A program made the translations under genes and the position numbers. Under the pieces are notes generated by a model that was not told the origin of the DNA, did not search any database, and saw nothing but the letters and a program-made list of their open reading frames with translations. This document shows positions 8,591 to 16,595 of a stretch of DNA of 64,000 nucleotides, one piece after another. Numbering within the stretch: position 1 is the stretch's first letter; each line of letters opens with the position of its first letter. Source of the stretch: Epilithonimonas arachidiradicis (GTDB lineage Bacteria > Bacteroidota > Bacteroidia > Flavobacteriales > Weeksellaceae); NCBI RefSeq assembly GCF_003610695.1, contig NZ_RAQH01000001.1, positions 1-64,000 of the forward strand. The letters run 5' to 3'.

Positions 8591-8620
8591 GTCTCATCAT
8601 CCTTGATGAGGCTTTTTTTA
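8591..8620 (+). terminator. Rho-independent terminator
   Basis: Stem CTCATCA / TGATGAG (8593-8599, 8604-8610) followed by GCTTTTTTTA, 27 bases after the stop of the 8220 gene. Confidence 0.85.
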
Positions 8621-8773
8621 TCAATAAATGTAATTACGTATAAATACGGAATTTTTAAATTGGTAATTTCTACAGTATCTGGATCATAAAAGTCTTACTA
8701 ATTTTGATGTAACAAAAGCGAATCACTTGATCAAAAAATTAAGATAAACTAATAATGATGAAAACTTAAGTAA

Positions 8774-8790
8774 AACTAATAGTGTTAGTT
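8774..8790. promoter_or_regulatory. TetR-operator-like inverted repeat, left end of the paa locus
   Basis: AACTAAT-AGT-GTTAGTT resembles the palindrome at 22234-22251 (AACTAAC-AAAT-GTTAGTT) but has a spacer one base shorter. It lies in the convergent gap downstream of the enoyl-CoA hydratase gene, and I find no clear promoter next to it. It may be a weak or relict operator, or simply a hairpin in the 3' end of the transcript. Confidence 0.35.
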
Positions 8791-8803
8791 AGTTTAAATT
8801 AAA

Positions 8804-8834
8804 ATCGCCACTCAAATTGAATGGCGGTTTTTTT
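8804..8834. terminator. Bidirectional terminator
   Basis: CGCCA / TGGCG (8806-8810, 8822-8826) with a T-run on the plus side and GATTTT on the minus side. It sits just beyond the stop of the enoyl-CoA hydratase gene and closes the paa locus. Confidence 0.65.
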
Positions 8835-9588
8835 ATTTTTTCTTAAATTGATTAATAGCATTCACAGTAAAATCTGAGAGAACAAGATTCCCGCTGATTC
8901 CGGCTCGGTCTGCTAAAAGCTCATCCCAATGTTCTGTTCCTTTCCAGAAAATTTCTTTCAGTTGAGACATTGCTTCCGGATTTGAATTTGCTAATTTCTC
9001 AGCCAAAATCTGAATTTCTGCATCCATTTCTTCCGGCGTTTCATAAACATCCTGATACATATTTTTCTCTCTTGCCCATTCTGCAGAATAAAATTCGGTT
9101 GCATTAATGGCTAACTGTGCAAAGGAAGAAGTCCCGATTTTCTTTTCTACAACTGGCCCAATTACGAAAGGTCCAATTCCTACAGCCAGTTCGCTGAGTT
9201 TAACAGAAGCATTTTCGGTCGCAAAAGTATAATCAGCCGCGCAAGCAATTCCAACACCTCCACCAACAGCTTTCCCGTGGATTCTTGCGATAATTAGCTT
9301 GGATGATTTTCGCATTGCATTGATGACGTTGGCAAAACCTGAAAAGAATGTTTTCCCCGTTTCAAAATCTTTGATGGAAATCAATTCGTCAAAAGATGCG
9401 CCTGCACAGAATGCTTTTTCGCCTCCACTTTTCAGAATAATCACTTTGACCTCATCATTTTTACTAAGGTTATTAATTTCTTCTACTAAATTTCTAAGTT
9501 GAGAACTTGGCATTGAGTTGCTTTGAGGATGAAAAAACTCGATGGTTCCGATTCCGTTTTGTATGGTTGATTTTACGTAAGCTTCCAT
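8833..9588 (-). CDS. Enoyl-CoA hydratase/isomerase (crotonase) family
   Basis: This 251-residue crotonase-fold protein has the oxyanion-hole segments KAFCAGASFDEL (near residue 60) and IHGKAVGGGVGIACAADYTF (near 105), and SELAVGIGP in the position that carries the first catalytic Glu. In this locus it could be PaaF (2,3-dehydroadipyl-CoA hydratase) or PaaG (epoxide isomerase). One gene cannot be assigned to either by inspection alone, and the pathway normally needs both. It is the last gene of the minus-strand paa locus and is followed by a terminator. Confidence 0.85.
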   Translation of the reverse strand: MEAYVKSTIQNGIGTIEFFHPQSNSMPSSQLRNLVEEINNLSKNDEVKVIILKSGGEKAFCAGASFDELISIKDFETGKTFFSGFANVINAMRKSSKLIIARIHGKAVGGGVGIACAADYTFATENASVKLSELAVGIGPFVIGPVVEKKIGTSSFAQLAINATEFYSAEWAREKNMYQDVYETPEEMDAEIQILAEKLANSNPEAMSQLKEIFWKGTEHWDELLADRAGISGNLVLSDFTVNAINQFKKK

Positions 9589-9862
9589 TTTATTAAATTA
9601 AATGATTTAGAAATTCAGAGATTAAGCAATTTTTGAATCTCTAATTTATATTATTTATCTGTCGAATTGTTGCAGCTCGACTTATCTCTATTTTTATTTT
9701 TCTATTTGAATTGATGAACCACTACGTTAGGTTTGAGCGGAAATCCTTTTTTGCGTATTCTCAAGTTCTTTTTAAACTAAAGGCGTCTGCAAAAAGGTTG
9801 ACTTCGTCGAACCACTCCGTTAGGTTTGGGGGCGGAAGGCGGATTAAGCTGCCCAAATTATT
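9589..9862. other. Repeat-filled gap between paaZ and the hydratase gene
   Basis: No gene is seen. The part near 9603-9645 has an inverted repeat (TTCAGAGATT / AATCTCTAA). The part from 9718 to 9860 is a REP-like element described separately. Confidence 0.6.
9718..9860 (-). repeat. REP-like intergenic element, family B
   Basis: Contains GTTAGGTTTGAGCGGAAATC and ends GGCGGATTAAGCTGCCCAAA. The same arms appear, inverted, at 45843-45933, and related arms occur at 36966-37052 and 40328-40425. The centre differs between copies. This copy has an internal duplication of the CACTACGTTAGGTTTG / CACTCCGTTAGGTTTG unit. Confidence 0.65.
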
Positions 9863-11908
9863 TTATTCTTGATTCAACTTCTTTACCATTGTCAAAATTG
9901 TTGCAATTGCAACGGTTTCTCCGGTTTCATCATACACATCAACTAACCAGCGAACAATTCCTTTAGCAATATCTTCTTCGTCACGTTTTTCCTGATTAAT
10001 TTTTTCTTTGCAGGTAAATTTCACACCAATCGTCATTCCTGGATAAACAGGCTTTACAAAACGACATTCGTCCAAACCATAATTCAGTAGAACAGGGCCT
10101 TTTCTTGCATCAACAAATAATCCTGCCGCTTTACTCAGAATGAAATATCCGTGAGCAACACGTCCTTCGAAGATTGTCCCCTCCAAAGACGTTGCGTCCA
10201 TATGGGCATAGAAATTATCACCGGACACATTAGCAAAATTGGTGATGTCAGATTCTGTAACCGTATGTTTTGCTGTGATATAAGTTTCGCCGATTTTCAG
10301 TTCTTCAAAGTGTTTTCTGAATGGATGAATGTTATCTTCCCATTGTTTTCCACCATATTGATATTGCTGCGTAATATGCGTCAAAGTCGTTGGTGAACCT
10401 TGAATTGCCGTACGCTGCATATAATGAAGAACACCACGTTTCCCGCCCATTTCTTCACCACCGCCGGCTCTTCCCGGACCTCCGTGAATCAGCATTGGCA
10501 AAGGCGAACCGTGACCTGTACTTTCTTTCGCACAATCGGAATTGAGAATCAAAATTCGACCGTGCATCGATGCGGCTCCGATAACAAAATCTCTTGCAAA
10601 ATCATCATCCGCTGTCACAACCGAACAACAAAGCGAACCTTTTCCCATTCTCGCCAACTCGATTGCTTCATCTAGATTATTATAAGGAATGATTGTACTT
10701 ACTGGCCCGAATGCTTCTATGTTATGGCAATCTGTATATTTAAAAGGATCTGAATTAAGGAATAAAATCGGAGAAATAAATGCGCCTTTATTTTTGTCCG
10801 CACCTTTCACTTCAAAATTATCGAGATTTCCAAAAACGATTTCCTGAGTTTTGGCTAATTCCTGAACTTTTTCGGAAACTTCTTTCACTTGGTCTTTATT
10901 CGCTAAAGCGCCCATTCTTACACCTTCGACATTTGGGTCGCCGATAATTACGGTTGAAAGCCTTTGTCCAAGCGCAATCTGAACATCTTCAACCAAATCT
11001 GCAGGAACTAATAATCGTCTGACTGCCGTACATTTTTGTCCGGCTTTAGTTGTCATTTCGCGTGTTGCTTCTTTGATGAATAAATCAAATTCTGCAGTTC
11101 CAGGTTTTGCATCCTCCCCTAAAACCATTGCGTTCAAAGAGTCTGCTTCCAGATTAAAAGGAACCGATTCTTCAACAATTTTCGGATGCGCTTTCAGCAT
11201 TTTTCCCGTAGAAGCCGAACCTGTAAATGTCACAACATCTTCCATTGTCACATTATCCAATATTCCATTAGCTGAACCACAAATCAATTGCAAACTTCCT
11301 TCTGGTAAAATTTGAGAAGCAATGATTTCTTTAACCACAACTTCTGTCAGAAAACTTGTCGCTGTTGCCGGTTTTACAATGGCCGGAACACCAGCCAAAA
11401 GATTAACCGCAATTTTCTCCAACATTCCCCAAACCGGGAAATTAAAAGCATTGATATGAATCGCAACGCCACGTTTCGGTGTACAAATATGATGACCGAT
11501 AAAAGTTCCTTCCTTCGAAAGTTTAACTGAATCGCCATCTACATAATAAGGTAAGTCGGGAAATTGTCTTCTCAACGATGCATTCGAAAATAAATTTCCA
11601 ATGCCGCCTTCGATATCTACCCAGGAATCTGCTTTAGTTGCGCCAGTTGCCCAGCTTACTTTGTAGAAAATATCTTTCTTTTCCATCAGATGAAAAGCGA
11701 GTTTTTTCAACATTAATCCTCTTTCCTGGAAAGTCAGTTTTCTAAGTGCTGGACCCCCTACTTTTCTGGCGTAATCCATCATTTCGCCAAAATCCAAGCC
11801 TTTGGAAGTCGCCGTTGCTACCAATTCTCCATTGATAGAATTATATAAAGCCTGCCCTTCTCCTTCACCTTTTATCCATCTTCCAAGCGCGTAATTTTCT
11901 AGTTGCAT
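9863..11908 (-). CDS. paaZ: Bifunctional oxepin-CoA hydrolase / semialdehyde dehydrogenase
   Basis: This 681-residue protein has the two-domain PaaZ architecture. Residues 1 to about 520 form an aldehyde dehydrogenase domain with FTGSASTGK (228-236), the general base Glu254 in FNLEADS and the catalytic Cys293 in GQKCTAV. A C-terminal MaoC-like hydratase domain (about 540-680) carries SGDNFYAHMD with the Asp and His of the hot-dog hydratase site. It opens the oxepin-CoA ring and oxidises the resulting aldehyde with NADP+, preventing build-up of a reactive semialdehyde. Its length matches the E. coli enzyme. It lies between paaJ and the crotonase gene on the same strand. Confidence 0.95.
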   Translation of the reverse strand: MQLENYALGRWIKGEGEGQALYNSINGELVATATSKGLDFGEMMDYARKVGGPALRKLTFQERGLMLKKLAFHLMEKKDIFYKVSWATGATKADSWVDIEGGIGNLFSNASLRRQFPDLPYYVDGDSVKLSKEGTFIGHHICTPKRGVAIHINAFNFPVWGMLEKIAVNLLAGVPAIVKPATATSFLTEVVVKEIIASQILPEGSLQLICGSANGILDNVTMEDVVTFTGSASTGKMLKAHPKIVEESVPFNLEADSLNAMVLGEDAKPGTAEFDLFIKEATREMTTKAGQKCTAVRRLLVPADLVEDVQIALGQRLSTVIIGDPNVEGVRMGALANKDQVKEVSEKVQELAKTQEIVFGNLDNFEVKGADKNKGAFISPILFLNSDPFKYTDCHNIEAFGPVSTIIPYNNLDEAIELARMGKGSLCCSVVTADDDFARDFVIGAASMHGRILILNSDCAKESTGHGSPLPMLIHGGPGRAGGGEEMGGKRGVLHYMQRTAIQGSPTTLTHITQQYQYGGKQWEDNIHPFRKHFEELKIGETYITAKHTVTESDITNFANVSGDNFYAHMDATSLEGTIFEGRVAHGYFILSKAAGLFVDARKGPVLLNYGLDECRFVKPVYPGMTIGVKFTCKEKINQEKRDEEDIAKGIVRWLVDVYDETGETVAIATILTMVKKLNQE

Positions 11909-11916
11909 AATTTTTA

Positions 11917-11990
11917 TAGAATTTAGAGGTAAGAATTTAGAATTTAGATGAGAATAAATCTAACATCTAATTTCTAGCTTCTAATATCTT
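11917..11990. repeat. Degenerate intergenic repeat
   Basis: AT-rich sequence made of GAATTTAGA and TCTAACATCTAATTTCTAGC units that form an imperfect inverted repeat between paaJ and paaZ. It resembles the strings at 4612 and 25351. No coding capacity is seen. Confidence 0.45.
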
Positions 11991-11994
11991 GTTA

Positions 11995-13200
11995 TCAAAC
12001 TTTCTCAATAATTACTGCAAAACCTTGCCCCAAACCAACGCACATTGTTGCCAAAGCATATCTTTTGTTTTGATTTTGTAATTCATACATCGCAGAATTC
12101 AGGATTCTTGCGCCACTCATTCCAAGTGGATGACCAAGTGCAATGGCGCCACCGTTTGGATTGATTCTGGAATCGTTGTCATCTAATCCCCAAGCTCTGA
12201 TGCAGGCCAAACTTTGTGCAGCAAAAGCTTCATTTAATTCGATAATATCGATATCATTGAATCTTAAACCAGCTTTATGCAATGCTAATTCTGCTGCTTT
12301 AACCGGACCAATTCCCATAAATTTTGGCTCAACACCAACAACTGCACTCGAAACAATTCTTACTTTTGGCGTTAATCCAAATTCCTTAATCGCATTTTCT
12401 GAAGCTAATAAATTAACCGCTGCACCGTCGTTCAATCCGGAAGCATTTCCTGCTGTGACTGTTCCGTCTTTTTTGAATGCTGTTCTTAATTTTGACAAAG
12501 CTTCCAAAGTTGTATCGTTCTTAGGAAATTCATCTTTATCAAAAATCAAATCTTCGCCTTTTCTTTGAGGAATATTAACACCAACAATTTCTTGCGACAA
12601 TCTTCCGTTTTCCTGAGCAGCTTTAGCTTTCTGTTGAGAATTAAAAGCAAATTTATCTTGGTCTTCTCTGGAAATTTGATCTCGCTCGGCCAAGTTTTCC
12701 GCTGTTTCTCCCATCGCATCCACGCCGTACATTTCTTTCATTTTAGGATTGATGAATCGCCAGCCGAAAGTCGTATCATAAATTTTAGCATCACCACCAA
12801 AAGGGCTTTCTGATTTTGAAATGACTAATGGTCCGCGAGTCATATTTTCAACACCACCGGAAATCATCAAATCAGCATCACCAACCTGAATCGCTCTTGA
12901 TGCATTAATTGCCGCCGACAAACCCGAGGCGCACAATCTGTTGACCGTTTCGCCGGGAACGTGATAATCCAATCCGGAAAGCAAAGCCGACATTCTTGCG
13001 ATATTTCGGTTGTCCTCGCCAGCTTGATTAGCGCAACCCAAAACGACATCGTAGATTCTGCTTTGGTCAATGCTAGGATTTCTTTCCAATAATTTTTTGA
13101 TGACAAAAGCCGCCATATCATCGGGACGAACTGAGGACAAACTTCCTTTCAGTTTTCCAATTGGCGTTCTTACTCCGTCTATAATATATACTTGATTCAT
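11995..13200 (-). CDS. paaJ: 3-oxoadipyl-CoA / 3-oxo-5,6-dehydrosuberyl-CoA thiolase
   Basis: This 401-residue thiolase has the acyl-accepting Cys90 in NRLCASGLSA, the NEAFAAQ segment, the catalytic His in GGAIALGHPLGMSGAR and the second Cys in MCVGLGQG. It performs the two thiolytic steps that release acetyl-CoA and succinyl-CoA at the end of phenylacetate degradation. Length and motifs fit PaaJ/PcaF, and the surrounding paa genes decide the name. It is separated from paaH by an inverted-repeat element carrying a GxxExxY gene. Confidence 0.93.
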   Translation of the reverse strand: MNQVYIIDGVRTPIGKLKGSLSSVRPDDMAAFVIKKLLERNPSIDQSRIYDVVLGCANQAGEDNRNIARMSALLSGLDYHVPGETVNRLCASGLSAAINASRAIQVGDADLMISGGVENMTRGPLVISKSESPFGGDAKIYDTTFGWRFINPKMKEMYGVDAMGETAENLAERDQISREDQDKFAFNSQQKAKAAQENGRLSQEIVGVNIPQRKGEDLIFDKDEFPKNDTTLEALSKLRTAFKKDGTVTAGNASGLNDGAAVNLLASENAIKEFGLTPKVRIVSSAVVGVEPKFMGIGPVKAAELALHKAGLRFNDIDIIELNEAFAAQSLACIRAWGLDDNDSRINPNGGAIALGHPLGMSGARILNSAMYELQNQNKRYALATMCVGLGQGFAVIIEKV

Positions 13201-13206
13201 AATTTT

Positions 13207-13799
13207 ATCGCAAAGGCGGTTTTTGTTGTTATATATAATAATGCTTAAAGTCGCAAAAAGACTGTCGTCTATTTTTTCATCAAAAGCTTTAAATTTATAC
13301 TAATTTGAAGTATCGGAAATTAAAAATTGTAATTATAAATTATTTACAATTCGTTTCACACTGTCTTTATAAAAATCAGTTCTGAAATTCATTAACAACC
13401 CAAGCTTACATCCTGTCATTTTCAAATATGTAAGAATTTGAGCTTTATGTATATCATTAAGGACATCAACTGTTTTAATTTCTATTATTAATTTATCTTC
13501 TATCAATAAATCTACTTTGTAAGCATTCTCTATTTTCAAATCGTCATAGATAATTGGTAAATATTTTTGCCTTTCAACTTTTAATCCGATTTTCTTAATG
13601 TCATGAAATAAGCATTCCTCATAAACATTTTCAAACAACCCTGCTCCGAGTTTTTTGTAAATATTAAATCCTAAATCAACAACAATTTTTGCTAATTCAT
13701 TCTCATTCATCTTATTTGTGTTTTTGTGTTATGTTGTTTAGTTGGAAAATTTGCGACTTAGAAACAGTATCAATGTTTTATATTTTCCGCCTTTGCGTT
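13207..13799 (-). mobile_element. Inverted-repeat element carrying a GxxExxY gene
   Basis: Outer inverted repeats CGCAAAGGCG (13209-13218) and CGCCTTTGCG (13788-13797) are perfect over 10 bp. Inner inverted repeats AAGTCGCAAA (13248-13257) and TTTGCGACTT (13750-13759) are also perfect over 10 bp. They enclose one gene. The same nested order, without the gene, occurs at 15632-15745 and 16911-17037. I infer a small mobile unit inserted between paaH and paaJ; the right end touches the paaH stop. No target duplication or transposase is visible, so mobility is unproven. Confidence 0.5.
13333..13710 (-). CDS. GxxExxY protein (PD-(D/E)XK nuclease-like)
   Basis: This 125-residue protein carries the family signature GLFENVY (G-x-x-E-x-x-Y) near residue 24. 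It has a PD-(D/E)XK-type core: Asp in KVDLLIE and Glu-Ile-Lys in LIIEIKTVD, so the nuclease-like active site looks intact. The family is widespread in Bacteroidota and its function is not established. The gene is foreign to the phenylacetate pathway, yet it lies in the same direction between paaH and paaJ and is bracketed by nested inverted repeats. It may be the cargo or the enzyme of a small mobile element. Confidence 0.88.
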   Translation of the reverse strand: MNENELAKIVVDLGFNIYKKLGAGLFENVYEECLFHDIKKIGLKVERQKYLPIIYDDLKIENAYKVDLLIEDKLIIEIKTVDVLNDIHKAQILTYLKMTGCKLGLLMNFRTDFYKDSVKRIVNNL

Positions 13800-14959
13800 T
13801 ATTTTTCATAGAATTTTTTATTTTGTTTTACTAATTTTCTAATGATTGGACTGCATCTGTAACGGTCTTCGTGATAATAATTATAGAAGATATCCAATTC
13901 TTTTTCAAGATTTTCTAAACCGAATTCATCTGCCCATTGTAATAATCCTTTTGGATAGTTCGCGCCTTTCGTCATTGACAAATCGATGTCTTCTGCTGAG
14001 GCAATTCCAAGGAAATTAGCATCTGCAGCTTCGTTCATCAACATCACTAAGATTCTTTTGAAAATCGATTCTAATAATTCCGGATTTTCATTTGGTTTTG
14101 GTTGTTTTTCATTTTCAGAGTAATCATAAAAACCTCTTCCTGATTTCTTTCCAAAAAATCCCGCTTCGAATAATCTTTTTTGTGTGAATGATGGTTTGAA
14201 TTTCGGGTCGTAAAAGAATTCTTTGAAAACACTTTCTGTCACTCTATAATTGACATCGTGACCAATAAAATCCATCAATTGAAATGGTCCCATTCTGAAT
14301 CCACCTAAACTGGTCATTGCAAAATCAATAGTCGCACAGTCAGCATTTCCTTCTTCTAAGATTCTTATTGCCTCTCCGTAAAAAGGTCTTGCGACACGAT
14401 TGACTATAAACCCAGGTGTATCTTTTGCAATAACCGGCAATTTCTTCCAGCTTTCTACTAAGCTTTTCGTTTTTGAAATTAAATCATTATCCGTCTGAAC
14501 TGCAGGAATAATCTCTACCAAAGCCATCAAAGGCGCCGGATTGAAAAAATGAATTCCAATCACGCGATTTGGTTTTTGACAAGCCGATGCAATGGACGCA
14601 ATAGATAAAGATGAAGTATTGGTTGCCAAAATGCAATCTTCAGAAACAAGACTTTCTAACTTTTGGAATAACTCTTTTTTGATTTCCAAATCTTCGATGA
14701 TTGCTTCGATGATTAATTCGGAATCTTTTAATTCCGATAATTTATCACTCAATCGGATATTATCGAAGTAAGTTTCCGCTTCTTCGTAAGCCAGCTTTCC
14801 TTTTTCGGCTAATTTCTGAAACTGAGCTTCCAGATTTTGTCCTGCTTTTTCTACGGCAATCGGATTGCTATCGTACAACAAAACCTGATTTCCAGCTGTT
14901 GCCAAAACCTGTGCAATCCCACTTCCCATTGCTCCGCTACCGACTATTCCTATTTTCAT
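13799..14959 (-). CDS. paaH: 3-hydroxyacyl-CoA dehydrogenase
   Basis: This 386-residue protein has the N-terminal Rossmann motif GSGAMGSGIA (7-16), then IGIHFFNPAPLM with the catalytic His and GFIVNRVARPFYGEA at the domain junction. The C-terminal 3HCDH helical domain (GGFRMGPFQLMDFIG) follows. In the phenylacetate route it oxidises 3-hydroxyadipyl-CoA to 3-oxoadipyl-CoA with NAD+. It is longer than minimal HAD proteins because of an extra C-terminal 3HCDH half-domain. The stop codon overlaps the edge of the inverted-repeat element on its 3' side. Confidence 0.93.
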   Translation of the reverse strand: MKIGIVGSGAMGSGIAQVLATAGNQVLLYDSNPIAVEKAGQNLEAQFQKLAEKGKLAYEEAETYFDNIRLSDKLSELKDSELIIEAIIEDLEIKKELFQKLESLVSEDCILATNTSSLSIASIASACQKPNRVIGIHFFNPAPLMALVEIIPAVQTDNDLISKTKSLVESWKKLPVIAKDTPGFIVNRVARPFYGEAIRILEEGNADCATIDFAMTSLGGFRMGPFQLMDFIGHDVNYRVTESVFKEFFYDPKFKPSFTQKRLFEAGFFGKKSGRGFYDYSENEKQPKPNENPELLESIFKRILVMLMNEAADANFLGIASAEDIDLSMTKGANYPKGLLQWADEFGLENLEKELDIFYNYYHEDRYRCSPIIRKLVKQNKKFYEK

Positions 14960-14984
14960 TTCTTTTTGTAAAATCTATTTTTTG

Positions 14985-15083
14985 AACGCAAAGTGCGCAA
15001 AGTTTTTTTAAATACTAAATGTTTTTAAGTTCGCAAAGGTACTTCGACAAGCTCAGTATAAACTACAAACTTAGTTAAGAACT
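14985..15083 (+). repeat. Half-copy of repeat family A
   Basis: Outer unit AACGCAAAGTGCGCAAAG followed about 20 bases later by the inner unit TTTTTAAGTTCGCAAAGG, then a tail ending CTTAGTTAAGAA. The order and spacing match one arm of the element at 13207-13799. It fills the gap between paaD and paaH. Confidence 0.65.
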
Positions 15084-15094
15084 CAAAGACTTAT

Positions 15095-15134
15095 TATTAA
15101 ATCTAACAGCTATAAACCATCAACTAGCAACTAT
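15095..15134. repeat. CAACTAGCAACTAT-type string (family C)
   Basis: A short low-complexity run of CATCAACTAGCAACTAT units immediately 3' of the paaD stop. Similar runs follow the stops of paaE (18115-18149) and the E1 gene (20037-20070), always at the same place relative to the gene. Confidence 0.45.
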
Positions 15135-15620
15135 TTAATGACATTTAAAATAATCAAAAGGTTCTCTGCAATCATCACATTGATACAATGCTTTGCACGC
15201 TGTGGAACCAAACTGACTTACCAAATGCGTATGTTTCGAACTACAAAGCGGACACTCGACCTCATCTGTCTTTGAGAATAAATCATCATTATTTTTTGAA
15301 TAAACAGGTGGTGCGATGCCGTAAGCTTTCAGTTTTTGTTTTCCTTCTTCCGTCATCCAATCGGTGGTCCAAGCTGGACTTAATCGATTGGTCAATTTAA
15401 TATTATTGAAACCCTTTTCAATCAGTTTCATTCTGATAGCCATATTAATCATCGATGTTGCTGGACAACCGGAATAAGTTGGCGTTACTACAATTTCGAT
15501 CTCATCTTCATTGAGATTCACATCACGAATGATTCCCAAATCCAAAAGATTGAGAACAGGAACTTCCGGGTCAGGAACTTCTTCTAAGATTTGCCAGATA
15601 TGTTCTTCTGTGACTGTCAT
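15135..15620 (-). CDS. paaD: Phenylacetyl-CoA epoxidase maturation subunit PaaD
   Basis: This 161-residue protein has an N-terminal MIP18/DUF59 domain (EVPDPEVPVLNLLDLGIIRD; PTYSGCPATSMI) and a C-terminal zinc-ribbon-like part with CPLC and CDDC pairs. PaaD is needed for assembly of the epoxidase, probably by helping iron or Fe-S delivery. It lies directly downstream of paaC as in most paa operons. The gap to paaC holds a palindromic repeat of about 114 bases. Confidence 0.93.
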   Translation of the reverse strand: MTVTEEHIWQILEEVPDPEVPVLNLLDLGIIRDVNLNEDEIEIVVTPTYSGCPATSMINMAIRMKLIEKGFNNIKLTNRLSPAWTTDWMTEEGKQKLKAYGIAPPVYSKNNDDLFSKTDEVECPLCSSKHTHLVSQFGSTACKALYQCDDCREPFDYFKCH

Positions 15621-15631
15621 TTTTTGTTTTT

Positions 15632-15745
15632 ATCGCAAGTGCACAAATAATTTTGATTAATTCAATGTTTTATGTCGCAAAGGTGTACGCTATATTTTGC
15701 GACTTAAAGCAATTTTTATACACAGTTCTTGTGCCTTTGCGTAAT
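15632..15745. repeat. MITE-like palindromic element of family A (no gene)
   Basis: The outer arms ATCGCAAGTGCACAA (15632-15646) and TTGTGCCTTTGCGTAAT (15729-15745) are inverted copies, as are the inner arms ATGTCGCAAA (15672-15681) and TTTGCGACTTAA (15696-15707). The order matches the GxxExxY element but with only about 15 bases in the middle. It fills the paaC-paaD gap. Confidence 0.65.
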
Positions 15746-15749
15746 ATTT

Positions 15750-16505
15750 CTACCATTCCATATTAGGATAAGTGCGTTGCATCATTTGCATTTCTGCTAA
15801 GATGTAACCCATTTTCTCGGTGTGTTTTCCGTCTTTTCCGCCGGTTAATTGTCTTGATTTTGAGAAATCAACGGACAAAGTTGCTTCATTCAGGATTTCC
15901 AGAACTTTAGCTTCCCATTGGGTTCGGAACGTTCTGATATCTGGAATGCTATTTTGTTCAATTAATTCTAATTCCCAGTTGGTTGGAATGAACATTTCGT
16001 CTGTGAAATCAATTATACTTTCAACCGATTTCTGAATTTTGTTATGACTTTCTTCTGTTCCGTCTCCTAAACGAATCATCCATTCGCTGCTCCATTTTAA
16101 ATGATAAGTTACTTCTTTCAAAGACTTTTCCGCGATAGAAGCGAGCTTTAAATCAGAATGATGTTTCAGTTCAGTCAATAATAGATGATGATAGGTATCA
16201 AAGAAAAACTGTCTCGCAATCGTATCTCCAAAATGTCCATTATCCCTTTCAACTAAAAGCAGATTTTTGAATTCTCGTTCGTTTCTAAGGAAAGCCAAAT
16301 CATCTTCTGTTTTCCCTTCATTCTGAATTTCGGCTGCATACTGATAATAGTTAGAAGATTCTCCCAACAAATCCAGAGCAATATTCGACATTGCAATATC
16401 CTGTTCCAAGATTGGACCTTTTCCACACCATTCGCAGAGGCGCTGACCGAGTATCAGGCTGGTGTCTGCAAGATGCAGGAGATAATTAAGATAATTATTG
16501 TTCAT
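15750..16505 (-). CDS. paaC: Phenylacetyl-CoA epoxidase structural subunit PaaC
   Basis: This ferritin-like subunit (251 residues from the chosen start) pairs with PaaA in the multicomponent monooxygenase that epoxidises phenylacetyl-CoA. The opening NYLLHLADTSLILGQRLCEW and the segment AMSNIALDLLGESSNYYQYA match PaaC. The subunit has lost most diiron ligands and stabilises PaaA. I start at the ATG at 16505, where family similarity begins; an in-frame ATG at 16529 would add eight residues. A 22-base perfect palindrome lies just upstream. Confidence 0.92.
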   Translation of the reverse strand: MNNNYLNYLLHLADTSLILGQRLCEWCGKGPILEQDIAMSNIALDLLGESSNYYQYAAEIQNEGKTEDDLAFLRNEREFKNLLLVERDNGHFGDTIARQFFFDTYHHLLLTELKHHSDLKLASIAEKSLKEVTYHLKWSSEWMIRLGDGTEESHNKIQKSVESIIDFTDEMFIPTNWELELIEQNSIPDIRTFRTQWEAKVLEILNEATLSVDFSKSRQLTGGKDGKHTEKMGYILAEMQMMQRTYPNMEW

Positions 16506-16543
16506 TTTTTTGTTGAATTTTACTGTCATTCTTGATCACCCGA

Positions 16544-16565
16544 ATTTCAAAATTAATTTTGAAAT
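16544..16565. promoter_or_regulatory. 22-base perfect palindrome between paaB and paaC
   Basis: ATTTCAAAATT / AATTTTGAAAT is perfectly self-complementary with no spacer. It is followed at 16569-16585 by a CCCCT / AGGGG hairpin. In mRNA it would form a weak AT-rich stem between paaB and paaC. It could be a protein-binding site, a processing or stability element, or repeat debris. Confidence 0.4.
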
Positions 16566-16595
16566 CAACCCCTAAAAGGAAGGGGAATTTTTCTA

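Noticed and set aside
10151-11530. Several plus-strand open frames opposite paaZ
   Set aside because: They are shadows of a strongly conserved minus-strand gene and show no plausible protein features.
12143-12813. Plus-strand open frames opposite paaJ
   Set aside because: Antisense shadows of the thiolase gene with no start signal or recognisable domain.
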